64,000 nucleotides of DNA from Mesorhizobium sp. CA14 (GCF_020165195.1 NZ_JAIUHR010000025.1:1-64000), one strand, 5' to 3'; positions 50,966 to 61,200 are shown, counted from the stretch's first letter. Translations and numbers: made by a program. The notes: generated by a model not told the origin, from the sequence alone.

Positions 50966-51839
50966 TGAACGCTCCATGCACGCCGTCGGCCACCAGGTTG
51001 ACGCCGATCACCAGCGAGGCGATGGCCAGGGCATCGAACAGCACCGTCCACCAGAAGCCGCCGCCGATCATGCCGTAATTGGAGGAGATCGACAGGCCCC
51101 AGTCGGGCGAGGGCGGCTGGATGCCGAAGCCCATGAAGGACAGCGTGGCGACGGCGAAGATGGCATAGCCGAGGCGTACCGTCGTCTCGACCAGGATAGG
51201 CGGGATGACGTTGGGCAGTATCTCGACGAACATCGTGTGCAGCGCGCCTTCGTGGCGAAGCTTGGCCGCCGAGACATAGTCGAGCTCGCGTTCAGCCAGC
51301 ACCGCCGAGCGTACTGTCCTGGCGATGATCGGCGCGAAGCTCAGGCCGATGACGACGATGACGGTGATCTTCGAGGTGCCGAGCGCGACAATGGCGAGCA
51401 GCGCGATGATCACCACCGGGATCGCCATGAAGGCTTCGAGCACACGGCTGATGATGTCGTCGACGATCCCGCGGAAATAGCCGATGACGAGGCCAAGCGC
51501 CGTACCTGCAATGGTGGCAAGAATGGTTGCCAGTGGCGCCACGGTGAGGATGTCGCGCGAGCCGACGATGACGCGCGAGAAGACGTCGCGGCCGAGCTGG
51601 TCGGTGCCGAACCAGTGATCGGCCGCAGGCGGCGTCAGCGCGTTGATGATGTCGCTTGCCAGCGGATCGTAGGGAACGAAGTGCTGGCCGAACAGGGCAC
51701 AAACGATCCAGAAGACGACGATCGCAAGCCCGGTGAGGAAAGTGCCGGACCTGGAGAGCGAATGCAGCACCTCGCCCCAGGGGCTGCGCTGTGCGGTGTC
51801 GGGCGTCGGCAGCCTGACGGGGGCGTCTGTCGCGCTCAT
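50958..51839 (-). CDS. ABC transporter permease (DppC type)
   Basis: This 293-residue inner-membrane protein has the N-terminal segment RSGTFLTGLAIVVFWIVCAL, the periplasmic DHWFGTDQLGRDVFSRVIVG typical of DppC/OppC, and an EAA loop near ERELDYVSAAKLRHEGALHT. The start ATG 51839 overlaps the upstream permease stop (ATGA), with GGGAG a little further up. The large open frame beyond it is a shadow of the neighbouring gene. It pairs with the following permease and the fused ATPase. Confidence 0.88.
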   Translation of the reverse strand: MSATDAPVRLPTPDTAQRSPWGEVLHSLSRSGTFLTGLAIVVFWIVCALFGQHFVPYDPLASDIINALTPPAADHWFGTDQLGRDVFSRVIVGSRDILTVAPLATILATIAGTALGLVIGYFRGIVDDIISRVLEAFMAIPVVIIALLAIVALGTSKITVIVVIGLSFAPIIARTVRSAVLAERELDYVSAAKLRHEGALHTMFVEILPNVIPPILVETTVRLGYAIFAVATLSFMGFGIQPPSPDWGLSISSNYGMIGGGFWWTVLFDALAIASLVIGVNLVADGVHGAFND

Positions 51840-52789
51840 TGCTCTGCTCCCAGCCGGATGCGCGGATTGAGCACGGAATAGAGGAAATCGGCGATAAGCG
51901 TGGCCACCGCATAGACGATGCCGATGGTGAGAATGCCGGCTTCGAGCATCGGAAAATCCTTGCCGCGCGCGGCGGTGAAGATCAGCGAGCCGATGCCCTG
52001 GTAGCGGAACAGCGTCTCGATCACGACCAGCCCGCCGATGAGATAGCCGGTCTGGGTGGCGATCACGGTGATGGTCGGCAACAGTGCGTTGCGCAGCACA
52101 TGGCGCCAGATCACCGTGCGCCAGGGCAGGCCCTTCAAAACGGCAGTGCGCGTATAGTCGGAATCGAGCGCCTCGATCATGCCGGAACGCGCCATGCGCG
52201 CGATATAGCCGAACAGCACCAGGAACAGCGGCAGCGAGGGCAGGATTAGGTAATAGAGCTGGGTGAAGACGCCGGCGCCCTTCGGCCAGGCGGCGGCGAT
52301 CGGCAGCCAGCGCAGCCACACCCCGAAAATGAGGATCAGGATGATGCCGGTGACGAATTCCGGCAGCACCGTGACCGACAGGCCGCCGAGACTGATGATG
52401 CGGTCGAGCGGCCGGTTGAAATTGAGCGCGGCCATCACGCCGCCGACGATGCCGATCGGCACCACCAGCACGAAGGCGACCAGCGCCAGCTTCATCGAAT
52501 TGCCCAAGGCATCGATGACGAAGGGGGCCACCGGCGCGCGGAACACATAGGACGTGCCCATGTCACCGTGGAGAAAATTCCAGATCCAGCTTCCGTATTG
52601 AACGAGCAGCGGCCGGTCGACTCCCAGCGAATGGTTGAGCGCGTCGACCGCGCGCTGGTCGGCGAATGGACCCAGAATGGCCCGTCCGACATTGCCCGGC
52701 AGCACCTGGCCGCCGAGGAACACCATGACGCTGAGCAAAAACAGCGTGACGAGCGACAGAGCCAGGCGCCGGGCGAGGAAGGAAAGGAT
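51836..52789 (-). CDS. ABC transporter permease (DppB type) with a non-canonical start
   Basis: This permease of about 317 residues has the canonical DppB N-terminus ILSFLARRLALSLVTLFLLS, then GQVLPGNVGRAILGPFADQR, RPLLVQYGSWIWNFLHGDMG and the EAA-type loop near MARSGMIEALDSDYTRTAVL. In frame, no ATG, GTG or TTG stands between the stop-proximal upstream region and the first membrane helix. A GGAG eight bases before ATC 52789 makes ATC the best start candidate; the next conventional start would delete the first helix. A hairpin (AGCCGGC/GCCGGCT) lies just upstream, after the binding-protein stop. Confidence 0.8.
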   Translation of the reverse strand: MLSFLARRLALSLVTLFLLSVMVFLGGQVLPGNVGRAILGPFADQRAVDALNHSLGVDRPLLVQYGSWIWNFLHGDMGTSYVFRAPVAPFVIDALGNSMKLALVAFVLVVPIGIVGGVMAALNFNRPLDRIISLGGLSVTVLPEFVTGIILILIFGVWLRWLPIAAAWPKGAGVFTQLYYLILPSLPLFLVLFGYIARMARSGMIEALDSDYTRTAVLKGLPWRTVIWRHVLRNALLPTITVIATQTGYLIGGLVVIETLFRYQGIGSLIFTAARGKDFPMLEAGILTIGIVYAVATLIADFLYSVLNPRIRLGAEQ

Positions 52790-52857
52790 GGCGAATACTC
52801 CTGTTGGAGCCGGCCCTCGGAAAAGAGCCGGCTGTTTGGAGGATTGTTCTTCTCCGC

Positions 52858-54522
52858 CTAGGCCTTCGACGCTTTCTCGAGGAACAGCTGCGACATGGCG
52901 GTGGGCTGCACGCCCGTCACGCCCTTCGCCGTCGCCGTCAGGTAATCGTAGAAATAGCCGAAGATCACCGGCGTTTCCTCGAGCAGCAGCTTCTGGATCT
53001 TGCCGGCGGTGGCCTTCTGCGCCTCGAGGTCGAGGGCCGCGATATAGCTCGCCGCCATCTGGTCGTAGTCCTTGTTCTTGAAGTGGGCGGCATTCCAGGT
53101 GCCGTCGCTCTTCAAAGGCGCCGCGAGATAGACATTGGGCACGCCGCGGTGGCCGTAGTCGGTGATGCCCATCGCCGAATCCAGCCAATTCGACTTGCCG
53201 AACACCGCATCGCCGTAATAGGCGCTCTGGTCGAGGATGTTGAGCTCGAGCTCGATGCCGATTTCCTTGACCCAGTTCTGGATGAGCTGCGCGTATTCCG
53301 GGATTTCCAGATAGCGCTCGGTGGTGAGCGTCATCTTGAAGCCCTTGCCGGCGCCCGCCGCTTCCATCAGTTGCTTGGCCTGGGCGATGTCTTGCTTGCG
53401 CTGCGGCACGCTGGTGTCCGTCGAAGGGTAGACTGGGGCGAACGGGCTGTCGTTGCCGAGTGCCGAACGCCCCTTCATCAGCCCGGCGGCGAGTTTCTCG
53501 CGGTCGAGGCAGAGCGCGATGGCGCGGCGCACGCGGGCGTCCTTGGTCGGGCCTTCGTCGCAATGCATATGCAGCTGCTGATGCGCGGACGACTTCAGGC
53601 TGATGACGTCGACGTTCGGATCATTGAGCACGGCGACGCCCGCCAGCACCGGCATCTGGTTGATGATGTCGATCTGGCCGCCCTGCAGCGCCAGGATCTG
53701 CGGCTGGATGTCGGTGAAGAAGGTGAATTCGGTGCGGTCCGGCAAGGCCTTGTCGCCCCAGTAGTCGTCGTTGCGCACGAAAGAGGCGCCGACCTTGGGC
53801 GTGTATTTCTCGAGCTTGAACGGTCCGGTGCCGTCGAAGCTCTGTTCGTAGCCGCCCTTGTAGCTCGCCGGGATGATGACGGCGTTGTAGTTGTCCGACG
53901 AGACCATGTAGGGGAAGTTGCCGTTCGGCGCATCGAGATGGAATTCGACCGTATAGTCGTCGACCTTCTTGGTCGCGCCCTTCTGCAGGATGCCGGTGAA
54001 CACCGATAGCGCGTTGGACGAATTGGCGGGGTCTGCGAGCCGGTCGATGCTGGCGACCACGTCTTCGGCCTTCATCTCGCCGCCAGAATGGAATTTCACG
54101 CCCTTGCGCAACTTGAAGGTCCACACAGTGCCGTCGGCATTCGGCTTCCAGCTCTCGGCCAGCGCCGGCTTCAAAACGAGGTCCGGACCGTCGACGCAAA
54201 GGAACTCGGCCACCTGCTGCATGATCAAAAGGCCGCCGGCGTCGGCGATGGTGACCGGGTCGATCGCCGCGGCCGGCACGCTGCTGCCGACGCGGATGGT
54301 GGCGCCGGGCGCGCCGGCGGCACGAGCGAGCGAGGGCGCCGCGCCGAAGCCGGCCGCCATGCCGATGCGGCCGAGCAGCGGCAGCGACAGGCCGAGCAGG
54401 CTGCCGTGGCGCACGAATTCGCGGCGGCTGATGCGGCCGTCGATCAGGCCGTCGATCAGGTGGTTTTCGAGCGGCGTGCGGCTACGCCGGAGGAGATCGA
54501 GAATGCGATGGTTCTTGCTCAT
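52858..54522 (-). CDS. Peptide/opine-type ABC substrate-binding protein, Tat-exported
   Basis: This 554-residue SBP_bac_5-type periplasmic protein has an N-terminal twin-arginine signal, RISRREFVRHGSLLGLSLPL, with a hydrophobic stretch up to ARAAGA. Family features are VLKPALAESWKPNADGTVWT and the FKLRKGVKFHSGGEMKAEDV hallmark near residue 135. The ligand is probably a small peptide, opine or modified amino acid; the nearby enolase-superfamily enzyme may act on it. A partial paralogue without the first 130 residues lies at 46676-47998. Start ATG 54522 is chosen because the Tat signal begins there; the frame is open to 54654. Confidence 0.87.
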   Translation of the reverse strand: MSKNHRILDLLRRSRTPLENHLIDGLIDGRISRREFVRHGSLLGLSLPLLGRIGMAAGFGAAPSLARAAGAPGATIRVGSSVPAAAIDPVTIADAGGLLIMQQVAEFLCVDGPDLVLKPALAESWKPNADGTVWTFKLRKGVKFHSGGEMKAEDVVASIDRLADPANSSNALSVFTGILQKGATKKVDDYTVEFHLDAPNGNFPYMVSSDNYNAVIIPASYKGGYEQSFDGTGPFKLEKYTPKVGASFVRNDDYWGDKALPDRTEFTFFTDIQPQILALQGGQIDIINQMPVLAGVAVLNDPNVDVISLKSSAHQQLHMHCDEGPTKDARVRRAIALCLDREKLAAGLMKGRSALGNDSPFAPVYPSTDTSVPQRKQDIAQAKQLMEAAGAGKGFKMTLTTERYLEIPEYAQLIQNWVKEIGIELELNILDQSAYYGDAVFGKSNWLDSAMGITDYGHRGVPNVYLAAPLKSDGTWNAAHFKNKDYDQMAASYIAALDLEAQKATAGKIQKLLLEETPVIFGYFYDYLTATAKGVTGVQPTAMSQLFLEKASKA

Positions 54523-54762
54523 GGGTCTAAGCCCTTTCCCCATTTGTTGTGGTTGGCGAGTGCATTCAATTTGCGGGTTCCGTGAAGTTCTCCTGTTCCC
54601 GGCACCCATAAATATCCGTCGACGGACTGTAGCATGCGGTTCCGACCGGTCCATCCGCTCGTCGGGACGGAAAAGTCAGATTTTCTTGATGAATTGTCTG
54701 TCGGCCGGGCGACTTGTGGCCGCCTTTTTCCAGATAAGTCCTGCTAGATTTTCGACATCCTC
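54523..54762. other. Promoter region of the peptide-type ABC operon
   Basis: This is a 240-bp gap upstream of the binding protein, between it and the enolase-superfamily remnant. It contains AT-richer sequence at 54660-54760 and no convincing gene. I recognise no specific operator. Confidence 0.5.
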
Positions 54763-55069
54763 CTAATTCAGCGGCAGTCTGCGGTAGGTCCCGGGTTTTT
54801 CCGGATCGTGATACTTGTTGCAGAGGCCGTTTTCGACGAAGTCGCGATGGCAGGCGGCAAGCCTCTCCTGCGACAGCGTGATCCCGAGACCATAGCCTTC
54901 GGGTACCGGCACGGTGTTGTTCTTCGGCGCGAACGGGCCTTCCTCGATGATGTCCATCGGCCAGCTGACGCAGTCGGCGAGAAGCCGTCGAGCTCGCCGA
55001 AGACCCAGATATAAGGCGTCTTCAGCCGGTAGTTGATCGGTGTCGCCTTGACGCGCCTGATCTTCATCT
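54763..55069 (-). pseudogene. Internally deleted enolase-superfamily (MR/MLE) gene
   Basis: The first 90 bases encode MKIRRVKATPINYRLKTPYI and the following WVFGELDGF, the start of a mandelate-racemase-like enzyme. About 20 codons later another frame continues with WPMDIIEEGPFAPKNNTVPV and EGYGLGITLSQERLAACHRD, ending GTYRRLPLN, which is the C-terminal tail of such enzymes (normally residues above 300). About 800 bp of the centre is missing, with a frameshift near the join (54960-54985). The remnant sits directly after an intact member of the same superfamily. Confidence 0.7.
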
Positions 55070-56172
55070 CAGCCGATCTCGAAGAAGGGTTCGCCGAGCA
55101 GGGCGGGATCCACATCGATGCCGAGGCCGGGGCCGTCGGGAATGCCCATATGGCTGCCGGTCACCGGCGGTGCATTCCTGGCCGTGCGCACCGTCACCCA
55201 CGCGTGGAAGGCGATCGCGTGCAACCGGCGCTCCGCCGGCGTCGACAGCGACAGGTGCGCCATCGCGGCGGTATCGATCTCTGCGCCGCCGGTGTCTTCC
55301 ACCGTGATCATGAAGCCGAGATCGACGGCGACGTCGCGGATCAGCCGTGTCTGCGTCACGCCACCCAAGCGCGAAATCTTCAGTGTCAAACCGTCGGCAG
55401 CGCCGAGGCGGTGGATCTCCAGCATCTCGCCCAGCGAGGTGACCGCTTCGTCCAGCACCATCGGCTTGTCGAGCATGCGGCGCACCGACATGTTCTCCTC
55501 GAGCGTCGTGCAGGGCTGCTCGAACGTGTAGTCGATGCCGCGCGTGGCGTCGGCGAACTGGCGCGCCTGGTAGGGTGTCCAGCCGGCATTGGCATCGCAG
55601 AAGATCACCGTGCCCTTCGGCACGGCGGCGGCGACCGTCGTGACGCGCTCGATGTCGTCGCGCACATTGCCGCCGACCTTGACCTGCAGGCGGCGGCAAC
55701 CCTCGGAAATGATCCGCTTGGCCAGCGCCGCCATCTGATCGAGCGTGCCATGGGTGACGACCCGGTAGGTCTCGGCCATATCGCTCTCGCGGCCGCCGAG
55801 CATGGTGACCAGCGGCGCGTTGGCCGCGCGTGCGGCGAGATCCCAGCATGCCATGTCGAGCGCCGATTTGATGTAAGGATGGCCCTTGAACACCGTGTCC
55901 ATCAGCCGGCCGATGCCGGCAAACCCGCGCGGATCCTGGCCGATGAGATGCGGCGCGATTTCCGGCACGCCCGCCCGCGTTCCCGCCGGGAAGGCGGCCG
56001 AATAGAAATTGCCGAGCGGCGCCATCTCGCCCCAGCCGGTCACGCCGCTATCGGACGTGATGGCGACGATCACCGCGTCGAAACAGTCGGCGACGCGTCC
56101 CTTCGACATGCGGTAGGGCCCGTCCACGAAGGGTTGCACGACATGATAGGCCTTGATGTTCTTGATCTTCAC
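55069..56172 (-). CDS. Mandelate racemase/MLE-type enolase superfamily enzyme
   Basis: This 367-residue enzyme has the lid domain FVDGPYRMSKGRVADCFDAV and GVTGWGEMAPLGNFYSAAFP and the barrel with RRLQVKVGG (catalytic Lys on strand 2), VIFCDANAGW, YTFEQPC, MVLDEAVTSL (metal-binding Asp, Glu, Asp/Glu) and LTLKISRLGG (second catalytic Lys). The set resembles hydroxyproline-betaine epimerases and cis-3-hydroxyproline dehydratases more than true mandelate racemases; the substrate is uncertain. The start is GTG 56172 with AAGGGAC upstream. Together with the GntR gene upstream and the ABC importer downstream it probably forms a catabolic unit. Confidence 0.82.
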   Translation of the reverse strand: MKIKNIKAYHVVQPFVDGPYRMSKGRVADCFDAVIVAITSDSGVTGWGEMAPLGNFYSAAFPAGTRAGVPEIAPHLIGQDPRGFAGIGRLMDTVFKGHPYIKSALDMACWDLAARAANAPLVTMLGGRESDMAETYRVVTHGTLDQMAALAKRIISEGCRRLQVKVGGNVRDDIERVTTVAAAVPKGTVIFCDANAGWTPYQARQFADATRGIDYTFEQPCTTLEENMSVRRMLDKPMVLDEAVTSLGEMLEIHRLGAADGLTLKISRLGGVTQTRLIRDVAVDLGFMITVEDTGGAEIDTAAMAHLSLSTPAERRLHAIAFHAWVTVRTARNAPPVTGSHMGIPDGPGLGIDVDPALLGEPFFEIG

Positions 56173-56192
56173 TTGGTGTTGTCCCTTGCGTG

Positions 56193-56882
56193 TCAGTTCT
56201 TCGACGTGCGCTTTTCGAGTCCGCGTGCATAGGCAAGAAGCTCTTCGAAATCGACGTCGATATGCTCGCGCGCATGGTGCTGGGCAGCTCGCATGTCCGC
56301 GCCTTTGAGCAGCGCCACATAGGTCTCGTGCACGCCTTCGGCCGGAACCGGCTCGTTGAGCGCCCGCTGATGCAGGGCGAAATACATCTGCAGCCGGCTG
56401 GTCAGCCGCTGCCAGGTTTCGAGCAGCACCGAATTGTCGGCCCACTCGTAGATCAGCCCATGCAGTTGCAGCGCAGTCTCGATCTGGCGCGTGGTATCGA
56501 CGGCGCGCGTCGCCTGCTTCACCGCCTCGTGGCGGCGATCGAGCTCGTCGAAGAAGCGCTGGTCGCGCTGCGGCCAGGCGAGTTCGATGGCGAATTCATC
56601 GAGCACCTTGTTGAGCGAATAGGCGTCGATGATGTCCTTGGCGGTGACGTCGATGACGAAGGTCCCGGCATAAGGAATGCTGGTCAGGATGCCTTCCTGC
56701 ACCAGCTCGCGCATCGCCTCGCGCAGCGGCGCGCGGCTCACCCGCATCTGCTCGGAAATCCTGAGCTCGTTGAGCTTCTGCCCCGGCTCCAGCTGTCCGG
56801 TCAGGATGGCGCGCCTCAGCAGGGCGACGATCTCCGCCCTGCGTGTCGTATCCGCGATCGGACCGAAATCCAGCTTTGCCAT
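56193..56882 (-). CDS. GntR (FadR/FCD type) transcriptional regulator
   Basis: This 229-residue regulator has the winged HTH at about residues 10-75 (IVALLRRAILTGQLEPGQKL, NELRISEQMRVSRAPLREAM) and an FCD helical domain with DIIDAYSLNKVLDEFAIELA and metal-site His residues (HGLIYEWADN, HHAREHIDVD). GGAG lies eight bases before ATG 56882; the very long frame beyond it is an antisense and shadow frame of the efflux gene. It lies 20 bp before the enolase-superfamily gene and probably controls it and the ABC operon. Confidence 0.87.
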   Translation of the reverse strand: MAKLDFGPIADTTRRAEIVALLRRAILTGQLEPGQKLNELRISEQMRVSRAPLREAMRELVQEGILTSIPYAGTFVIDVTAKDIIDAYSLNKVLDEFAIELAWPQRDQRFFDELDRRHEAVKQATRAVDTTRQIETALQLHGLIYEWADNSVLLETWQRLTSRLQMYFALHQRALNEPVPAEGVHETYVALLKGADMRAAQHHAREHIDVDFEELLAYARGLEKRTSKN

Positions 56883-56982
56883 GCGTTCCACTCCGGATGA
56901 ACAGCTGCAAGACAAGCAGATTGTCGACAATCCAGCAAGAGGGCGGCGGGCCCGATTTTTTTGGACAGCGCCGCATAACGAA

Positions 56983-57016
56983 ACGGCGCCCTCGACGTGG
57001 GTATCGAGGGCGCCGT
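56983..57016 (-). terminator. Terminator of the second RND operon
   Basis: ACGGCGCCCTCGA and TCGAGGGCGCCGT are perfect 13-bp arms with an 8-base loop, 25 bp after the adaptor stop. On the minus strand they are followed by TTCGTTAT, a weak T-rich tail. Confidence 0.75.
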
Positions 57017-57040
57017 CGGACCGGAAACTGATGGGGGTTA

Positions 57041-58189
57041 TCAGCTGGCCGGTTTCGGTTGCGGCAAGGGAGAAACCGGCATTCCGGGTCCGATCTTCTG
57101 CAAATTGCCCGTGATCACCTGGTCGGTCTCGGAGATGCCGGAGGTCACGGAAATCAGGTCGCCGTCGGTAGGCCCAAGCGACACCAGCTTCTGGTCGACG
57201 GTGTTGCCCTTGCCGATGACATAGAGATATTTGCCGAGCTGGCTGGAGCCCAGCGCCACCTGCGGCACCATCAGCGTGTTGGGCTGTTCCTTCACATGCA
57301 GCCGCACCCGCACATACTGTCCGGGCAGCAGCGTGAACTTGGCATTGCCGATCGTGGCGCGCGCGGTGATCGTGCCGGTCGAATGGTCGATCGTGTTGTC
57401 GATGAAAGTCAGCTCGCCCTTCTGGCTGGGCTGGGTCTCGCCGGGCAACAGCACGTCGACGGCGATCGGGCCGTTGGCCTTCGCCTGCTCGATCTGCACG
57501 AGGTCGGTCTCGCTCGGATTGAAGGTCACATAGATCGGATCGAGCTGCACCAGCGTGTTGAGCACCGTGCCGGCGACGCTGACCAGCGTGCCGACCGAAG
57601 CCTGGTTGCGGCCGATGCGGCCGGAGAAGGGCGCCTTGATCTCGGCATAGCCGAGGTTGAGCTCGGCCGTCCGCACCGCCGCCTGGTCGACGGCAAGGGC
57701 GGCCTGGGCCGTGCGCAGATTGCTGGTGCGCTGGTCGAAGCTGTCCTTGTCGAGATAGCCGGCCTTGGCAAGGTCGGTGCCGCGGCCGAGATTGGACTTT
57801 GCATATTCGAGCGTCGCGGTATCCCGCTGCACCTGCGCCTTCGCCTGGTCGAGCGCGGCCTGATAGTCGTCGGGGGCGATACGGTAGAGCAGGTCGCCCT
57901 TCTTGACGTCGCTGCCGTCGGCCGCCGTCTGCTCCTGCAGATAGCCCGGCACGCGCGCCTGCAGCGTGATGCTGCGGATCGGTTCCACCCGCGCCGCATA
58001 GTCGAGATAGATCGGCAGCGTCTTCTTCACGACATTCACCACTGGCACCGGCATGACGAAGGCCGCCGGCGCTGGCGCAGCACCCGCTGCGCCGCCGCTC
58101 AAATTGCCCATGTCGAGAAAGTGCACGCTGGCCACCGAGATCGCGCCCAGCGCGACGGCCGTACCCAAGGCGATTTTCCATCTACGCAT
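57041..58189 (-). CDS. RND efflux periplasmic adaptor
   Basis: This 382-residue membrane-fusion protein of the AcrA/MexA type has an N-terminal membrane anchor (IALGTAVALGAISVASVHFL) without a lipobox. The lipoyl halves are RSITLQARVPGYLQEQTAAD and LGYAEIKAPFSGRIGRNQAS, and the helical hairpin runs around DYQAALDQAKAQVQRDTATL. The beta-barrel part has GQYVRVRLHVKEQPNTLMVP. The start is ATG 58189, with TTGGAG upstream. It lies 14 bp after the RND pump, so the pump gene precedes the adaptor in this operon. Confidence 0.9.
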   Translation of the reverse strand: MRRWKIALGTAVALGAISVASVHFLDMGNLSGGAAGAAPAPAAFVMPVPVVNVVKKTLPIYLDYAARVEPIRSITLQARVPGYLQEQTAADGSDVKKGDLLYRIAPDDYQAALDQAKAQVQRDTATLEYAKSNLGRGTDLAKAGYLDKDSFDQRTSNLRTAQAALAVDQAAVRTAELNLGYAEIKAPFSGRIGRNQASVGTLVSVAGTVLNTLVQLDPIYVTFNPSETDLVQIEQAKANGPIAVDVLLPGETQPSQKGELTFIDNTIDHSTGTITARATIGNAKFTLLPGQYVRVRLHVKEQPNTLMVPQVALGSSQLGKYLYVIGKGNTVDQKLVSLGPTDGDLISVTSGISETDQVITGNLQKIGPGMPVSPLPQPKPAS

Positions 58190-58203
58190 TTTGATCTCCA
58201 ATC

Positions 58204-61200
58204 TTATTCAGCCGCCTGGGCGAGCGGTTGAAGCGCCGGCTCGGCGGTCGGTTCAATGTCGTCTTGCTGAGGCGCATCGTCGTGCGCCTTGGCAGGTTCC
58301 TTTTCGCCGCGTTCGCGCAACTGCTCGATGACGGCGTAGAAGACAGGCACGAAGACCAGCGACAGGATGGTCGCCGCCACCATGCCGCCGAAGACGGTGG
58401 TGCCGATCGATTGCCGGCTGGCCGCGCCCGCGCCCGTTGCGAACATCAGCGGCAGCACGCCGAGGATGAAGGCGAAGGCGGTCATCAGGATCGGCCGCAG
58501 CCTCAGCCTTGCGGCTTCCATCGCCGCCTCGACGATGGTCAAGCCTTCCTCGCGCCGGCGTCTGGCGAACTCGACGATCAGGATCGCGTTCTTCGCCGCC
58601 AGGCCGATCAGCATGACGAAGCCGATCTGCGAGTAGACGTCGATCTGCATGCCGCGCAGCAACAGCACTATGAAAGCGCCGAACAAAGCGAGCGGCACGG
58701 CAAGCAGCACCATGAAGGGCATCGCCCAGCTTTCATACTGCGCCGCCAGGATCAGGAAGACGAAGACGATCGCCAGCCCGAAGACGACCGACGCGATCGA
58801 TCCGGCCTTGAGCTCCTGATAGGTGATGCCGGTCCATTCATAGCCGAAGTCGCGCGGCAGCACATTCGCTGCCGCCCGCTCCATGGCCGCCACCGCCTGT
58901 CCGGACGAGAAGCCGGGGGCAGCACCGCCATTGATAAGGGCAGAGGCGTTGTTGTTGTAATGCGGCACGGTCTCCGGTCCGACGATCGGCACCAGCTTGC
59001 CCAGCGTGCTCAGCGGCACCATGCCGCCCGACGCATTGCGCACATAGAGCCTTGAGATGTCGGTCGCGTCGGCACGCGCATCCTTGTCGGCCTGAATGGT
59101 CACGCGGAAGGTGCGGCCGAACAGGTTGAAGTCGTTGACATAGAGCGAGCCGAGATAGATCTGCAGCGTGTTGAAGACGTCCGGCAGGTTGAGGCCGAGC
59201 AGCTTCGCCTTGCTGCGGTCGAGGTCGTAGTTGAACTGCGGTGTCGAGGTCGAGAAGGACGAGAACAACTGCTGCGGGTTGAGCTCCGGCTGCTTGCGCG
59301 CCTCGGCGATCAGCGCCTGCGTGACGTCGTTCAGCGCAGCGCTGCCGCGACCGGACAGGTCCTCGACCTGGAACTCGAAACCACCGGTAGTGCCTATCCC
59401 CGGGATCGATGGCGGGTCGAACGAGAGCGCGAACGCATCTGGCATCTGCAACAGCTTGCCGCGCACCTGCTCGACCAGTTTCGACGCGCTCTGGTCAGGT
59501 CCGCGTTCGTCCCAAGGCTTCAGAATGGCGAACTCGACGGCCGAGTTCGACTGCGCGGCGCTGGTCAGGAAGTTCAGGCCGCTGATCGAGCCGACAATGT
59601 CGACGCCGGGCGTGTTCTGCAGGATGTCGCGCGCTTTCTGCGCCACCGCGTCGGTGCGTTCGAGCGACGCGCCGTCGGGCAACTGGATGACCACGAAGAA
59701 ATAGCCCTGGTCCTCGACCGGCAGGAAGGTCGAGGGTAGTTTCTGCCAGACGAAATAGGTGGCGACGAGGCCGGCCGCGAACAGGCCAAGCATGATCCAG
59801 CGCAGCTTGATCAGAATGCGCACGCCATGGGCATAGGCATGTGACAGCCAGTCGAAGCCGGCGTTGAACCAGCGGAACAGCACGAACTGGGTCTCGCCGC
59901 GATGCCGCAGGAACGCGGCGCTCAGCGCAGGCGACAGCGTCAGCGAGTTGAAGGCGGAGATGCCGACGGAGATCGCGACGGTCAACGCGAACTGGTTGTA
60001 GAGCCGGCCCGAGACGCCCGGGATGAAAGCGACGGGAACGAACACCGCCATCAGCACCGCCGTGGTGGCGATGATCGGCCCGGTCACCTCGGCCATCGCC
60101 GCGCGCGTAGCGGCCAGCGGCTTGAGTCCTGCCTCGAGCTGACGTTCGACATTCTCGACCACGACAATCGCGTCGTCGACGACAAGGCCGATCGCCAGCA
60201 CCATGCCGAGCAGCGAGAGCATGTTGAGCGAGAAGCCCAGCATGTACATCACCGCCAGCGTCGCGATCAGCGAGACGGGAATGGCGATGGTCGGGATGAT
60301 GGTGGTGCGCCAGCTCTGGAGGAAGATGAACACCACCGCCACCACCAGCACCAGCGCTTCGCCGAGCGTAATCAGCACGTCGTGCATCGAGGCCGACACG
60401 AAACGCGTCGTGTCGTAATGCATGGCATAGCTGACGCCCTTCGGGAAGCGCTTCGACAGCTCCTGCATCTTGTCCTTGACCCGCTGCTGCAGGTCGAGCG
60501 CGTTGGAGCCGGGCATCTGGTAGACGGCCAAAACCACGGTCGGGTCCTTGCCGAAGAAGGCGGAGGACGAATATTGCAGCGCGCCGAGTTCGATGCGGGC
60601 GACGTCGCGCAGCCGCACAAGCGAGCCGTTCTGCGAATTGGCGCGCACGACGATGTCGCCGAATTCCTTCGGGTCGCTGAGGCGGCCCACCGCATTGACC
60701 TGCATCTCGAAGGCGGTGCCGGCAGGCGCCGGCGACTGGCCGATCTTGCCCGCTGCCACTTGCACGTTCTGCTCGGAGATCGCGTTCTGCACGTCGACGG
60801 CGGTGATGCCGAGATTGGCCAATTTGTCCGGATCGAGCCAAACGCGCATCGAATAGCGGCGCTCGCCGAAAATCTGCACGTCGCCGACGCCGGGCAGGCG
60901 CTTCAGCGGATCGACCACCTGCAGATAGGCGAGATTGCTCAGCGCCACCGGATCGACCGAACCGTCGGGCGAGGTCAGGTCGACGATCAGCACGAAATTG
61001 GGGTTCTGCTTCTTGATCGTGACGCCGCCCTGGTTGACGATAGCCGGCAGGGAGGATGCCGCTTGGCTGACGCGATTCTGCACGTCGACCGCCGCCGTGC
61101 TCAGCGGATAGCCGACATCGAAGGTGATGGTGATTGTCGAAGAGCCGTCATTGGAGCTCGTCGACGACATGTAGGTCATGCCCTGCACGCCGTTGATCTG

